64,000 nucleotides of DNA from CAYNHF01 sp964397045 (GTDB lineage Bacteria > Actinomycetota > Acidimicrobiia > Spongiisociales > UBA5794): NCBI GenBank assembly GCA_964397045.1, contig CAYNHF010000033.1, forward strand, positions 1 through 64,000, written 5' to 3'. This document shows, in pieces, positions 41,823-51,519 of this stretch. A model generated the notes under the pieces. It ran no database searches. It saw only the letters and a program-made list of their open reading frames with translations, and was not told the origin of the DNA. How positions within the stretch are numbered: the first letter of the stretch is position 1; each line of letters begins with the position of its first letter. The translations under genes and the position numbers were made by a program.

Positions 41823-44066
41823 ATGCGCGATCAGTCCACATCCATCCTGCGCGAGGTCCTTCCGCCGGACGAACGTGTCATCGAAGCAGTGGTAGCCCGC
41901 TATCAGCGGGTAGCTCCGGCCGTCACCCGCTTCGCTCGCACCCTGTCCGGCAATCCCGACCTGGTAGTCAGGCTCGGATCGCAGGCTGCGGCGGGCAAGG
42001 ACGAGATCGTCATCGATCCGGGAGTATTCCAGGCCGCGTATGCGAGAAGTGCGCCGGTCACGCCCACCGAAGTCGCGCTGACGTCCGCGCTGCACGAGGT
42101 CGTCCATCTCGTGGCGACCGACTTCCAGGAAAAGCGTCCCCTCCCGCCCGGATGGGCTCGCCAAGCTGCTGCGCCGACCCAGGATCCGGAACCAGCAGCC
42201 GAACCGGAGCTGCTCTTCGAGGACGAGTACATCGACGCAGCCGATGATGACGAGTTTCCAGACGAGACCGCACCCGATGTCGAGCCAACCGCAGAGGTAA
42301 CCGAGACCCCGGACCCCGCGGTACCCGTTTCACTGCTCGATGCACTCGAGGAGGCAGGCGGGTCAATTGCCATCTCGATGTTCCTGGCCCTCGAGGATGC
42401 GCGTCAGGAGCGCCGCTATTTCAGCCCGTACCCCGGAGCTCGGTCTGTTCTCAGCGACCTCTACCGGGCTGCGGTTCCGGATGCGATGCGTGAGGCAAGA
42501 GCCCTGAGCCAGTTCTCGCTCGCCTGCTTCCTGCTGGCAGGCGACTACGCAGATCGCGATGAACTGCAGCGCAGAGTCGCTCCGAACGTGGCAACCGCGA
42601 TCGACGATGCGATGGCATTCATCTTCGACGTCGACGAACTCGAAGATCCCTGGGAGGTGGGGAGCAGGGCACTCGATCTCATCGAGGTCGCCCGCCTGCA
42701 CCGGCTGCTGACAGACACCGGAGACGCCCACTCGAAACAAACGGAGAAGCTGCAGTCTGAGATCGACCAGGCGGCCATCGCCGAAGGCATCGACGCAGTC
42801 CGCATCGTGACTCCCCCGTTGCAGGACAGGGACTCATACGAGCAAACTCGCGATGCGGCCCAGACCGTCTCCGCCCAACACGGGAAACTCGGAGACGCCG
42901 ACCAGGCAGGGGATCCTGCCACCGACCAGCTCGTGAAGGTGAGCTCATCGCCCACCGTGTATCTCCCGACCGGACAGAGCGGCAAACTCTTGGTTACCGG
43001 TTTCCCGGACGAATTCCGCCGCTTCGGACCCGCAGGCAGAGAGCTGATCACGGAAGCGGCCGCGCGTTGGGACGTTGCACAACGAAGGGTGTCCGGCGAG
43101 CTGTACCCACTGTTTCTCGCCAACCAGCGTCGCGGCCTGCGGTCGGGCTACGACGCAGGCGACCTCTCGCCGTACGCCGCACTGCTCCTCGGTGCCGGGC
43201 TCTACGAGCGGATGTTCGAACGCCGCGATCTACCGACACGCCGCTCCTACGGTGTCTCGCTCCTGGTGGATGGCTCCGCCAGCATGCTCCAGCCGCGCCC
43301 GAGCGAACGAGGTCGCAATACCCCGTGGGCGCTCGCCGCCGCGACACTCGGCGCCTGGACGCTCGCCCATCTGGTCGATGAGCTCCAGATCGATTTCGAG
43401 GTCGCCATCTTCAACCGGGCCTTCGCCGCGGCCGTCGACGACACCGAGGAGGCGTTCGTAGATCGGCGTCACCGTGCGACGGGAGGCTTGCGACGCAGCC
43501 AGGGAGGAGCAGCCGAGCGGCTGACCCGTACGGTGAACCACTACATCGTGAAGTCGTTCGATGCCAGATGGCGAGTGGCCGAAGACGTCCTTGCCGGCCT
43601 CTTCTACATGGCGGCAGCCCCTGGAGAGGCCTCCCGGCTCACCAGACTCGACCCGGCAGCGTCTCCCCCCATCTCGATGTTCGACAAGGCGGCCAACGTC
43701 GATGAGTACAACGTCTCATACGCGGCGAGGCGACTGACGAATCGGCATGTTCAGACACGGATCCTCGTCGTGCTGGCAGACGGCATGACCCGGGGCTCGG
43801 TGCAAGCTCTGGCAGACTCCGTGGAAGCCGTCGAGCAATCCGGAGCAGTGGTGCTTGGCATCGGGATTGGCGACCAGACGGTCCAGGCGGCCTACAGCCG
43901 CAACCAGGTGGTGGAACAGCCGCAAGAACTCGCCAGGGCCATGGTCGATGGCGTGCGCTCGACACTGTTCAGGACCATCGCCGGAATGGGTGGGAACACG
44001 TGGTGGGCCCACACGTCGGAACAAGCTTCGCTGGAGCAAACGGACACAAGGAGCATCAATGCCTAA
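41823..44066 (+). CDS. VWA-domain protein with HExxH metallopeptidase-like N-terminus
   Basis: This encodes 747 residues. The N-terminal domain carries HEVVH (91-95), a zinc-peptidase-type HExxH. An acidic low-complexity linker follows (about 115-165). The C-terminal half is a von Willebrand A domain with MIDAS motif DGSAS in SLLVDGSASM and LADGMTRGS downstream. This is the plan of the predicted metallopeptidase/VWA proteins that pair with MoxR ATPases, related to CobT of cobalt chelatase. The next gene is its ATPase partner and overlaps it by eight bases. The biological substrate is unknown. Confidence 0.8.
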   Translation: MRDQSTSILREVLPPDERVIEAVVARYQRVAPAVTRFARTLSGNPDLVVRLGSQAAAGKDEIVIDPGVFQAAYARSAPVTPTEVALTSALHEVVHLVATDFQEKRPLPPGWARQAAAPTQDPEPAAEPELLFEDEYIDAADDDEFPDETAPDVEPTAEVTETPDPAVPVSLLDALEEAGGSIAISMFLALEDARQERRYFSPYPGARSVLSDLYRAAVPDAMREARALSQFSLACFLLAGDYADRDELQRRVAPNVATAIDDAMAFIFDVDELEDPWEVGSRALDLIEVARLHRLLTDTGDAHSKQTEKLQSEIDQAAIAEGIDAVRIVTPPLQDRDSYEQTRDAAQTVSAQHGKLGDADQAGDPATDQLVKVSSSPTVYLPTGQSGKLLVTGFPDEFRRFGPAGRELITEAAARWDVAQRRVSGELYPLFLANQRRGLRSGYDAGDLSPYAALLLGAGLYERMFERRDLPTRRSYGVSLLVDGSASMLQPRPSERGRNTPWALAAATLGAWTLAHLVDELQIDFEVAIFNRAFAAAVDDTEEAFVDRRHRATGGLRRSQGGAAERLTRTVNHYIVKSFDARWRVAEDVLAGLFYMAAAPGEASRLTRLDPAASPPISMFDKAANVDEYNVSYAARRLTNRHVQTRILVVLADGMTRGSVQALADSVEAVEQSGAVVLGIGIGDQTVQAAYSRNQVVEQPQELARAMVDGVRSTLFRTIAGMGGNTWWAHTSEQASLEQTDTRSINA

Positions 44067-45051
44067 GACCGCTACGTTCACCGATCCGCTCGGAGAGGGA
44101 CCGCCGATCGAGCTGGCAATCGCCGCGGTCCCCAAAGACGTGCCCGATCGCGAGCTCCGGTTGGCACACGTTCCCGCGCCCGACCCCTACTACGTCGATC
44201 TCGGGATGCTCTACCAGTTGGCCCAGCTGGAGCAAGTGCGCCGCAGCCACTTCACGGACACCCCGCTCCACCTCGCACTGCGCGGTCACATGGGGACCGG
44301 CAAGGACCACGATCTGGAGCAATTCGCCGCGTTGCTCAAGATGCCGCACTACCGGATCCCGCTCACCGGTGAGGTGCGTGACATCACCCTCATCGGATCC
44401 GTGAAACTCCACGGAGACGGCCGTGGCGGCACCGAGTCGCGCTGGGAGGACGGCGACATTACGCGGGCGCTGCGCGGACCGGCGCTCATCAACCTATCTG
44501 AACTCAACGCGGCCGGGGCCGAGACGCTGTTCGCGCTGCACGGCTTGCTCGACCGGCACCAGGCGCTGGAACTGCCAACCGGCGAGCTGATCGCACTGCG
44601 CCCCGATGTGCGCGTATTCGGCACGCTCAACCCGACCGATCTCCGCGACTACGCCGGAACCCAGACCCTGAACAAGGCCTTCGCCGACCGCTGGATCATC
44701 TGGGAGAAAGACTTCCCCGCCGAAGACGAGCTGATCACGATGCTGGCGCGGCGCCACCCAGGGCTCGGGGCCGACTTCTCCGAGTTGATCGCGAAGCTGG
44801 CGGTGGAGATCAATGCCTCCTTCACCTCAAACGATGCCCGCACCCGGGTGGAGACCCCGATGAGTCTGCGCACGGTGCTCGATCGGATTCCGGCGGGGCT
44901 ACGGATGTACCCAGACGCGGAGGATCCGCTGCGGCGCACCTGGGAGCAGTTCGTCCTCCCTCATATCGATCCGTTTGATCGCGACCACTACGAAACCGTC
45001 TGGGCGGCAGTTGCCAGGCGCGGACCCGAGGGCCCTGCGTTCTCGGATTGA
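44059..45051 (+). CDS. MoxR/CobS-like AAA+ protein with altered Walker motifs
   Basis: This encodes 330 residues from an ATG with AAGGAG upstream. The AAA+ layout is clear: Walker A region GHMGTGKD (76-83), Walker B region INLSEL (144-149), sensor FGTLNPTD (187-194) and ADRW with a likely arginine finger (209-212). Two key positions differ: the Ser/Thr after the P-loop lysine is Asp83, and the Walker B aspartate is Ser147, while Glu148 is kept. ATP binding or hydrolysis may be weak or lost. It is coupled to the VWA gene by an eight-base overlap. Confidence 0.85.
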   Translation: MPKTATFTDPLGEGPPIELAIAAVPKDVPDRELRLAHVPAPDPYYVDLGMLYQLAQLEQVRRSHFTDTPLHLALRGHMGTGKDHDLEQFAALLKMPHYRIPLTGEVRDITLIGSVKLHGDGRGGTESRWEDGDITRALRGPALINLSELNAAGAETLFALHGLLDRHQALELPTGELIALRPDVRVFGTLNPTDLRDYAGTQTLNKAFADRWIIWEKDFPAEDELITMLARRHPGLGADFSELIAKLAVEINASFTSNDARTRVETPMSLRTVLDRIPAGLRMYPDAEDPLRRTWEQFVLPHIDPFDRDHYETVWAAVARRGPEGPAFSD

Positions 45052-45092
45052 CCAATCGCGGCTCCGCTTCGGCTCGTGACTAACGTCCGCTC

Positions 45093-45578
45093 ATGGCTTC
45101 ATTCGACATCGTCTCCAAAGTAGATATGCAAGAGGTCCGCAATGCTGTCGATCAGGCGGCACGCGAGATCACCAACCGTTACGACTTCAAGGGCACCGAC
45201 ACCTCGGTCGCGCTGACCGAAGACGGCATCGTTGTCGAATCGACCGCGGAGGGCAGACTAGAGGCCGCGATCGACGTGTTGCAGGGGCGCCTGGTGAAAC
45301 GACAGGTGTCGCTCAAGGCGATCTCCCAGGGCAGCATCGAGACGGTGGGGGGCGGCAAGGTCCGCACCACGTTCACGCTCAATCAGGGCATCCCACAGGA
45401 TGCAGCCAAAGAGCTCTCCAAGGAACTGCGAGACTCGGGCCTGAAGGTGCAGGTGCAGATTCAGGGTGATCAACTCCGGGTCCAGGCCAAGAAGAAGGAT
45501 GATCTCCAGGCCGCCATCCAGCTACTCAAAGGTCTCGACTACCGCCTTCCGCTGCAATACGTCAACTACCGCGACTGA
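45093..45578 (+). CDS. YajQ-family nucleotide-binding protein
   Basis: This encodes 161 residues, the full family length. It begins MASFDIVSKVDMQEVRNAVDQA and contains NRYDFKGT and LNQGIPQDAAKELSKEL, with DLQAAIQLLKGLDYRLPLQYVNYR at the end. YajQ proteins have two RNA-recognition-like domains and bind cyclic di-GMP or other nucleotides in some species. It starts 41 bases after the MoxR-like gene. Confidence 0.95.
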   Translation: MASFDIVSKVDMQEVRNAVDQAAREITNRYDFKGTDTSVALTEDGIVVESTAEGRLEAAIDVLQGRLVKRQVSLKAISQGSIETVGGGKVRTTFTLNQGIPQDAAKELSKELRDSGLKVQVQIQGDQLRVQAKKKDDLQAAIQLLKGLDYRLPLQYVNYRD

Positions 45579-45591
45579 CCTGGATCGAGAG

Positions 45592-46041
45592 CTAACGGTT
45601 GGGGCCCGGCGTGGCCACGATCCGCCGGATGGCGGTCGCCCACTCGCTCATCATCGTCTCGAATGCATCGATCCGATAGGGGTCGAGGTCGAACGGATCC
45701 GCTCCGGGGAGCAGGCTCATGTCGTAACTCACCATGGCGACACATCCTCCATCTGCGACGTTGGAACACCGGACTCGCACGGTCCCGGCGTGATGCCCCG
45801 GTGTCACCCTGGCGTACGCAGCGGTCCCGCCGACCCGGTCGATTTCGAGGATGACCCAGATCGTGTGCACGCCAGCTACATCCGTGGTGAATACCGTCCC
45901 CGGCTTCTCCCCTGGCTCGCCGGAGGGGTACACGGGCTGCCACTCAGGTACCCAATCACGCTCCCCTTCCGGCGTGAAGAACTCGATGGCCTCTCCTGCC
46001 GGCAGCGCCACACCGAACTCGCCCGATGCAATACACCTCAC
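45592..46041 (-). CDS. SRPBCC-like hypothetical protein
   Basis: This encodes 149 residues from a GTG with AGGAGG eight bases upstream. GEAIEFFTPEGERDWVPEWQPVYPSG and a terminal helix (DAFETMMSEWATAIRRIV) suggest the START/SRPBCC ligand-binding fold. No catalytic residue stands out. It is alone on its strand between yajQ and the GNAT gene. Confidence 0.65.
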   Translation of the reverse strand: MRCIASGEFGVALPAGEAIEFFTPEGERDWVPEWQPVYPSGEPGEKPGTVFTTDVAGVHTIWVILEIDRVGGTAAYARVTPGHHAGTVRVRCSNVADGGCVAMVSYDMSLLPGADPFDLDPYRIDAFETMMSEWATAIRRIVATPGPNR

Positions 46042-46127
46042 TGGTTCCTCCTTCGTCGGTATACGCCGCGCCCAGATACCGTCCGATTGAAGTCTGTCGG
46101 CGAAGGACCCGGGTCGCCGCGGGTTCG

Positions 46128-46673
46128 TCAGGGCCCGATCGCGCCGGCCTCGTGGAAGGCAGGCGGGTAGACGAGTTTGCCGCGGCGGCGCGGATCGTAA
46201 TTGCGCAGCCGCCTCACCATGAATGCTTCATCCGGAACCAGATCAGCCGGCCGCTCGATTCCGTATCGCGAGGCACGCTCGAACCCGAACCTCGGGTAGT
46301 ACGCGGGATGGCCCTCCACAACCACGAGCGGCTCGCCCCGCGTCTCGGCTCGCGCCAGCGCGGCCTCGGCCAGTGCGGTGCCGATGCCACAACGTTGATG
46401 CTCTGGATGGACTCCCAGCGGGGCCAGGCTGAGTACCTCGTACGACTGATCGCCTTCGATCGTGACGTAGCTCAACATGACGTGCCCTACCAGGTTGCCT
46501 TCGGTTTCAGCGACAATCGACAAGTCGGGCACGAACCGATCCGAGCGACGGATGAGGTCGACCAGCAGCGACACACTTGTGTCTTCGAAGCTGAGATCGA
46601 GCAGCCTTCGAATCGCTTCGGCGTCGCCGGGAGCCTCAGAACGAAGCAGCATATGATGATCGTACCGGCGCAT
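46128..46673 (-). CDS. GNAT family N-acetyltransferase
   Basis: This encodes 181 residues. The acetyl-CoA-binding motif A is GVHPEHQRCGIGTALAEAAL, preceded by the usual beta-strands (LVGHVMLSYVTI) and followed by YYPRFGFERAS. This matches the predicted YhbS-like acetyltransferases. The substrate is unknown. Starts at 46679 (GTG) and 46652 (ATG) are also possible. Confidence 0.85.
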   Translation of the reverse strand: MRRYDHHMLLRSEAPGDAEAIRRLLDLSFEDTSVSLLVDLIRRSDRFVPDLSIVAETEGNLVGHVMLSYVTIEGDQSYEVLSLAPLGVHPEHQRCGIGTALAEAALARAETRGEPLVVVEGHPAYYPRFGFERASRYGIERPADLVPDEAFMVRRLRNYDPRRRGKLVYPPAFHEAGAIGP

Positions 46674-46818
46674 CGGCACCCACCCTTGCGTGACAGGGCC
46701 GGTCGGCTTGGCGGACCTGGGTTAGCTCGTGGTTCGCGTCCCCAACGTGGCGAAGTGACATCACAACGTCAGATGGCAGCCATGCATGTTGGTGTCTCAC
46801 ATTCGCGAAATCCACCAC

Positions 46819-47250
46819 TCAACCAGTTTTGAGGACACCTGTCGCCTGGCCAACCTCGATGAGATGGCCGTCCGGGTCGCGCATGTAGCAACGGATCTCC
46901 GGCCCCCGGTCGATCGGCGGCGTCAGAAATGCCGCACCCTTCGCCGACCACTCCGCATAGACATCGTTGATGTCTGCCACTCGGATGTTCAGGAAGGCGC
47001 TGACCGTGTTCGGTTCGTCCGGTACGTCGAGGAAGACTTCCGGCTTGTCCTCGGTGGGTCCACCGCCAACGTTGATGATGATCCATGTGTTAGCCAGTTT
47101 CACGATGGAGGGCTCACCCTTCATCACCGCCTTCCCCCCGAGGATGCGGACGTAGAAGTCAACGGACGCCTCGACATCAGCCGACACAACAAAGTGCGTA
47201 ACCGCGATGCCTTCTCGGGGTGCAGGGAACTCCATCTCTTCCATATTCAT
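46819..47250 (-). CDS. VOC (glyoxalase/bleomycin resistance) protein
   Basis: This encodes 143 residues. It has paired beta-alpha-beta-beta-beta modules: VTHFVVSADVEASVDFYVRILGG and the C-terminal RCYMRDPDGHLIEVGQ, with the metal-ligand-type His near the N-terminus and Glu at the end. Members include dioxygenases, isomerases and resistance proteins; the function is not assignable. Confidence 0.85.
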   Translation of the reverse strand: MNMEEMEFPAPREGIAVTHFVVSADVEASVDFYVRILGGKAVMKGEPSIVKLANTWIIINVGGGPTEDKPEVFLDVPDEPNTVSAFLNIRVADINDVYAEWSAKGAAFLTPPIDRGPEIRCYMRDPDGHLIEVGQATGVLKTG

Positions 47251-47453
47251 CCTTCCGCGGCGAGCGCAACGCTTCGGAACGCTGGCCGCAGGTTAGACAG
47301 CAAGGGCTCGGTCAACCACGCCTCGGCGGTGTTCTTCTCGCACTCGAAGACGCATCGCAAGGATCCGTCACCCGACGGCGGCAGACCCCCCACTGATCGG
47401 CGACGCAGCGGACATAGGCGGCGGCAAGACAACCTATTGCTTCGCCGAGGTGC

Positions 47454-47921
47454 CTAATTATCTATCCCGCCCATACAACGAAGTAACAGGGATCGGAGCA
47501 CCACCAGCTCATCCGCGGCGAGCGGGGCGAAGAACTCGGACTGCGTCTCGTGAATCTCGCCGTGGAGTTCGCGCATCACTTCTCTGCCCCGATCGGTGAC
47601 TTCGATGATGAATCTGCGACCATCGGACTCGTGGGGCCGCCGCACGACAAGCCCCGCTTCCACTAGGCGTTTGATGCTGTGGCTGGCAACAGGCGCGGAG
47701 GTGAGGAGCACCGAGGACTCCAGCAGCTCCTTAGGTGCCATCGGACCTAGCTGCACCAAGCGAGCTAGCGGTGCTACGTCACTGATCGTGAGCCCGTACG
47801 ACTTGAAACGATCGTTGCCCGTTCGCTCGAGCCATCGACCCGCGGCGATGGTGAACCGACCCACGTCGTCAAGCGCGGTCATGGCCTCTTCTGAGCCCGG
47901 ATCGAGATATTTCTGCACCAA
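47454..47921 (-). CDS. MarR-family transcriptional regulator
   Basis: This encodes 155 residues. The winged helix includes LARLVQLGPMAPKELLESSVLLTSAPVASHSIKRLVEAGLV and the wing RPHESDGRRFIIEVTDRGREV, typical of MarR dimers that sense small phenolics or oxidants. An imperfect palindrome (ACTAGTTTTGCGTGTAAGT, near 47990) lies in the intergenic region upstream of it and could be its operator. Confidence 0.88.
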   Translation of the reverse strand: MVQKYLDPGSEEAMTALDDVGRFTIAAGRWLERTGNDRFKSYGLTISDVAPLARLVQLGPMAPKELLESSVLLTSAPVASHSIKRLVEAGLVVRRPHESDGRRFIIEVTDRGREVMRELHGEIHETQSEFFAPLAADELVVLRSLLLRCMGGIDN

Positions 47922-48029
47922 AAGGATCGTACCTCGCTCTCGCCGTAGATGCGTCCCAGAATGCGGTTGCGCGCCCTCTACTCACCGTACTAGTTTTGCG
48001 TGTAAGTACAAGGCGAAAGGAAGGCCTCC

Positions 48030-48301
48030 GTGTCTGAGCGGGCGGGGCAAGGCAGGGTGGACCATCTTCATCATCATCCCGTCCTTCCTCGGCGTACTCG
48101 CGTACCTGATAGCCCGTGGCGACAGCATGCATGAGCGCAGTGCTCAAGTGGCTGGCTGCACAGGCACAGGATGCATACATGCGACAGGTCGCTGGCACGG
48201 ACAGCACGGCGGATCAGTGTGCCAAGCTCGGCGATCAGCACAACCAGGGTGTCCTCACCAACGACGAATACCCGGCTCAAGAGGCAAAGCTGCTCAGCTG
48301 A
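48030..48301 (+). pseudogene. frameshifted PLDc_N/SHOCT-type membrane protein
   Basis: One frame encodes a membrane segment WTIFIIIPSFLGVLAYLIARGD followed by MHERSAQ. The natural continuation is in another frame: AAQAQDAYMRQVAG and a SHOCT domain (ADQCAKLGDQHNQGVLTNDEYPAQEAKLLS split across its length), ending at a TGA at 48299-48301. The usual N-terminal membrane helix is missing too. It is a remnant, or a gene with a base error near 48155. Confidence 0.6.
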
Positions 48302-48387
48302 CAAGCGAAACTTCGAGACCGAACGCTCAATGACGCTCTTCACATCGAGGGCCGTGGTTGAGATCAACGCAGAATGGGAGGGCGGAA

Positions 48388-49575
48388 GTGACTGAACAGC
48401 TACCAGAAGCGTACAGCGGTGCACCGTTGACGACGGATCGTGTCGTCGTGAAGGATCCTGCGGCGGACCTCGCAGAATACCCGGAGATGTTCGTCGCCGG
48501 CAGCGAGGACCTACAACCGGCCGAGATCAGGGTCACGGCGCTTGGCTCTGGCTATCCCGCCCGCCGAGCCCAGGGCTGTGCAGGGTTCATGGTCGAGCTC
48601 GGGAATGGTGATGTCTTCATCTTTGATGCCGGTGCGGGAACCAACCTCTCGTTCAACACGCTTCGTGTTCCGTATTGGAAGGCGAACAAGTTCTTCATCA
48701 CGCACTATCACCTGGATCACATCGCGGATCTGCCGGTCTACTACGACTTCGGTCAATCAAATGGCCGACTCGATCCAATGCACATCCACGGCCCGGACGG
48801 CGCCAACGAGGATGAGACAATCGAGTCGGTGGTCGACGCCATCAAGCAGTTGGCCCGCTGGCATGATCACTCCAAGATGGGAAACCTGGATTCGCGGGGA
48901 TTCGAAATCCAGCCACATCGCTTCAGCGCCGATACCACTCAGGTCGTGTACGACGCGAACGGTGTGACCATCACATCCTTCCCTGTACCGCACGGGATCT
49001 TCGGTGCCGTTGGCTATCGCCTCGAATATGCGGGGCTGTCGATGGTGTATGCCGGCGACTGCGAACCCTCGACGCTGACGGTGGAACACTCCCAGGACGT
49101 CGATCTCCTCATCCACGAGATCTTCAATCCGCCCCAGATGTACGTCGACAAGATGGGCTGGACAGAGATGCAGGCGAAGATCGTGGCGTGGACGAAGCAC
49201 ACGTCTCCCGAGGCCGCAGCCAAGGTGTTCGAGGCAACGAAGCCGGGCATCGCCATGGGCTTCCACGCAATCGTGGCGCCGGGAACGCCACAGCCGATTC
49301 TCGATGGTGTCCGGACCGGCTACGACGGACCCTTCACGCTTGCCCAGGACTACACGGTGGTGAACATCACCGCCGAACAGATCGTCACGCGAAGCACCGA
49401 AGTGGTGCCTTGGGACTACATCGTGACCGACAAAGAGTACGCCGCCAGCAAGGGCGGGATCAACACCGATCCATCGCTCATGACCGGACTTCCGGAATGG
49501 CTGGAGGACACGGTGATACCAGTTCCCGAGATAGAAGCCTTCAAACAACAACTCGCAGAGGGAGGGGCACGGTAG
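48388..49575 (+). CDS. metallo-beta-lactamase fold hydrolase
   Basis: This encodes 395 residues from a GTG with GGAGGGCGGAA directly upstream. The zinc motif is H106-Y-H108-L-D110-H111. VTALGSGYPARRAQGCAGFMVELGNGDVFIFDAG and YAGDC supply the rest of the fold. It resembles RNase Z-like or arylsulfatase-type MBL hydrolases with an extra C-terminal region. The substrate is unknown. It precedes the SulP transporter on the same strand by 128 bases. Confidence 0.88.
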   Translation: MTEQLPEAYSGAPLTTDRVVVKDPAADLAEYPEMFVAGSEDLQPAEIRVTALGSGYPARRAQGCAGFMVELGNGDVFIFDAGAGTNLSFNTLRVPYWKANKFFITHYHLDHIADLPVYYDFGQSNGRLDPMHIHGPDGANEDETIESVVDAIKQLARWHDHSKMGNLDSRGFEIQPHRFSADTTQVVYDANGVTITSFPVPHGIFGAVGYRLEYAGLSMVYAGDCEPSTLTVEHSQDVDLLIHEIFNPPQMYVDKMGWTEMQAKIVAWTKHTSPEAAAKVFEATKPGIAMGFHAIVAPGTPQPILDGVRTGYDGPFTLAQDYTVVNITAEQIVTRSTEVVPWDYIVTDKEYAASKGGINTDPSLMTGLPEWLEDTVIPVPEIEAFKQQLAEGGAR

Positions 49576-49703
49576 GGAGTGCTGCCTGGTTATGAAACAC
49601 GTTGCCGCACGAGCCGCCGTTCGTCAGAGCCCTGACAGGGTTACTGGCCGCATGGATGCCGTCCCTGATCATCCGGACTTGACACATTGAGAGGAAACCT
49701 TGC

Positions 49704-51458
49704 ATGGCATTGAAGCCGCCAGAAGAAAAGACGGTCCTCGAGCGCTACCTGCCGATCGTCGATTGGCTTCCGAGGTATCAATGGAGTGAGTGGCTTCGGC
49801 TGGACGTTCTTGCCGCGCTCACGGTGTGGGCGTTGCTCGTGCCCGAAGCCATGGCGTACGCAGGCATCGCCGGGGTGCCACCTGAGGTAGGGCTGGTGAC
49901 GGCGCCGTTGGCGCTCGTCGGATATGCGATCTTTGGGTCGTCACGTCACCTGTTCGTGGGACCAAGTTCGACGGTGGCAATCATCTCGGCGTCGGTGGTG
50001 GCACCGCTGGCCGGGAGCGACGGTGACCTCTACCTCGTGCTCACCATCTGGCTTGCCATCTTCACCGGCGTCTTCTTCATTGGCCTGGGTTTCGCTCGCA
50101 TGGGTTGGATCGCCAACTTCATGGCCTCGTCCGTGTTGAGCGGATTCATGGTCGGTCTGGCGATCGTGATTGCAGTGGGACAACTCGACAAGATCCTCGG
50201 CGTGGAGACCGAGGGCGGGAACGTTCTCGAGGAACTCGGGTCGATGGTCGAGCAACTCAGCGACTGGAACTGGGGGGCCGTCGCCGTCGGTGCCGCCGCC
50301 CTTGCGGCTCTCTTCCTGATCGAAGCGTTTGCCCCCAAGATCCCAGGGGCTTTGGTCGTGATGCTCACGGCCATCGCTGTGTCCGCGATCTTTGGATTCG
50401 AGGATGCCGGTATTGAGGTCGTTGGTGAGATCCCCGCCCAGCTACCCAACCTGGGCATCCCAGAATGGCCGGGATGGGACATCATGTCGGATGTCATCGT
50501 CGGCGCTCTCGCCGTGATCGTCGTTGCGTTTGCCGAGTCGTTCGCTGCGGCCAAGACCTACGCATCGAGGTTCGGCTATCAGGTCGATCCAAATCAGGAG
50601 ATGATCGGCCTCGGAGCCGCCAACCTCGGCGCAGGGCTGAGTGGCGGCTTCGTCGTCGACGGAAGCCTCTCTAAGACCGCAGCTGGCGTTGAAGCCGGCC
50701 AGAAGTCTCAGATGACCAGCATCATCACGGCCATCTTCGTTCTGATCACCATCGTGGCGCTCACCTGGCTCTTCGAGCCCCTGCCAGAGGCAGTGCTCGG
50801 TGCCATCGTCATCCATGCCGTCTGGAAGCTCATCGACTTCTCCGGATTCGCCATCCTCTGGCAGACCCGCAAGATCGACTTCGGACTGGCGGTTGCCGCC
50901 TTCCTCGGTGTCATCCTGATCGACATCCTGCAGGGAATCATGATCGGCATCATCCTCTCACTCGTGGCACTCATCTATCGAGCGAGCTTCCCTGAAGGCG
51001 CAGAGTTGGGCCGCGTGGAGGACGACGACGGGAACTACGAGTTCGTCGGGGTCGGGACCGATCCCGATGCCAAGACGCTGCCGGGGATGGTCATCTACCG
51101 TCAGACCGGATCGCTGATCTTCTCCAATGCGTCTGCCTTCTCGAAGCAGGCGAGGGAGCTGCTGTGGAGTCGGACGGATCCACCCGCATCGGTGCTCCTT
51201 GTTGACTGTGAGCAGATGGCAGACATGGACACCACCGGTGCCGAGGAAATCATCTCACTCAACGAGGAGCTCGAGGCTGCAGATGTCGAGCTCTGGCTGA
51301 CGCGACTCCATGGCGACGCGCTCGTCACGGCAGAGAGGGCTGGAGTCATCAGCGCCATCGGTGACGACAACGTGATGCCAACCATCCGACTCGCCGGACA
51401 TGCGTACCGCGCCAAGAACCCGGACCTCGATCCCGGTGGGGGCAACCACGGCTCATGA
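49704..51458 (+). CDS. SulP-family anion transporter with STAS domain
   Basis: This encodes 584 residues. About twelve membrane segments include the family signature PEAMAYAGIAGVPPEVGLVTAPLALVGYAIFGSSRHLFVGPSS and FAESFAAAKTYASRFGYQVDPNQEMIGLGAANLGAGLSGGF (shown in part). A cytoplasmic STAS domain follows (about 450-560), with LVDCEQMADMDTTGAEEI. SulP proteins carry sulfate, bicarbonate or related anions by symport or exchange. The next gene is a cation/proton antiporter on the same strand. Confidence 0.93.
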   Translation: MALKPPEEKTVLERYLPIVDWLPRYQWSEWLRLDVLAALTVWALLVPEAMAYAGIAGVPPEVGLVTAPLALVGYAIFGSSRHLFVGPSSTVAIISASVVAPLAGSDGDLYLVLTIWLAIFTGVFFIGLGFARMGWIANFMASSVLSGFMVGLAIVIAVGQLDKILGVETEGGNVLEELGSMVEQLSDWNWGAVAVGAAALAALFLIEAFAPKIPGALVVMLTAIAVSAIFGFEDAGIEVVGEIPAQLPNLGIPEWPGWDIMSDVIVGALAVIVVAFAESFAAAKTYASRFGYQVDPNQEMIGLGAANLGAGLSGGFVVDGSLSKTAAGVEAGQKSQMTSIITAIFVLITIVALTWLFEPLPEAVLGAIVIHAVWKLIDFSGFAILWQTRKIDFGLAVAAFLGVILIDILQGIMIGIILSLVALIYRASFPEGAELGRVEDDDGNYEFVGVGTDPDAKTLPGMVIYRQTGSLIFSNASAFSKQARELLWSRTDPPASVLLVDCEQMADMDTTGAEEIISLNEELEAADVELWLTRLHGDALVTAERAGVISAIGDDNVMPTIRLAGHAYRAKNPDLDPGGGNHGS

Positions 51459-51519
51459 TGCAGCTGGTATCCACCGTGGGCCCTTCTGGCTCGTGCACTG
51501 AGAACCATCGCGGCGGGAC

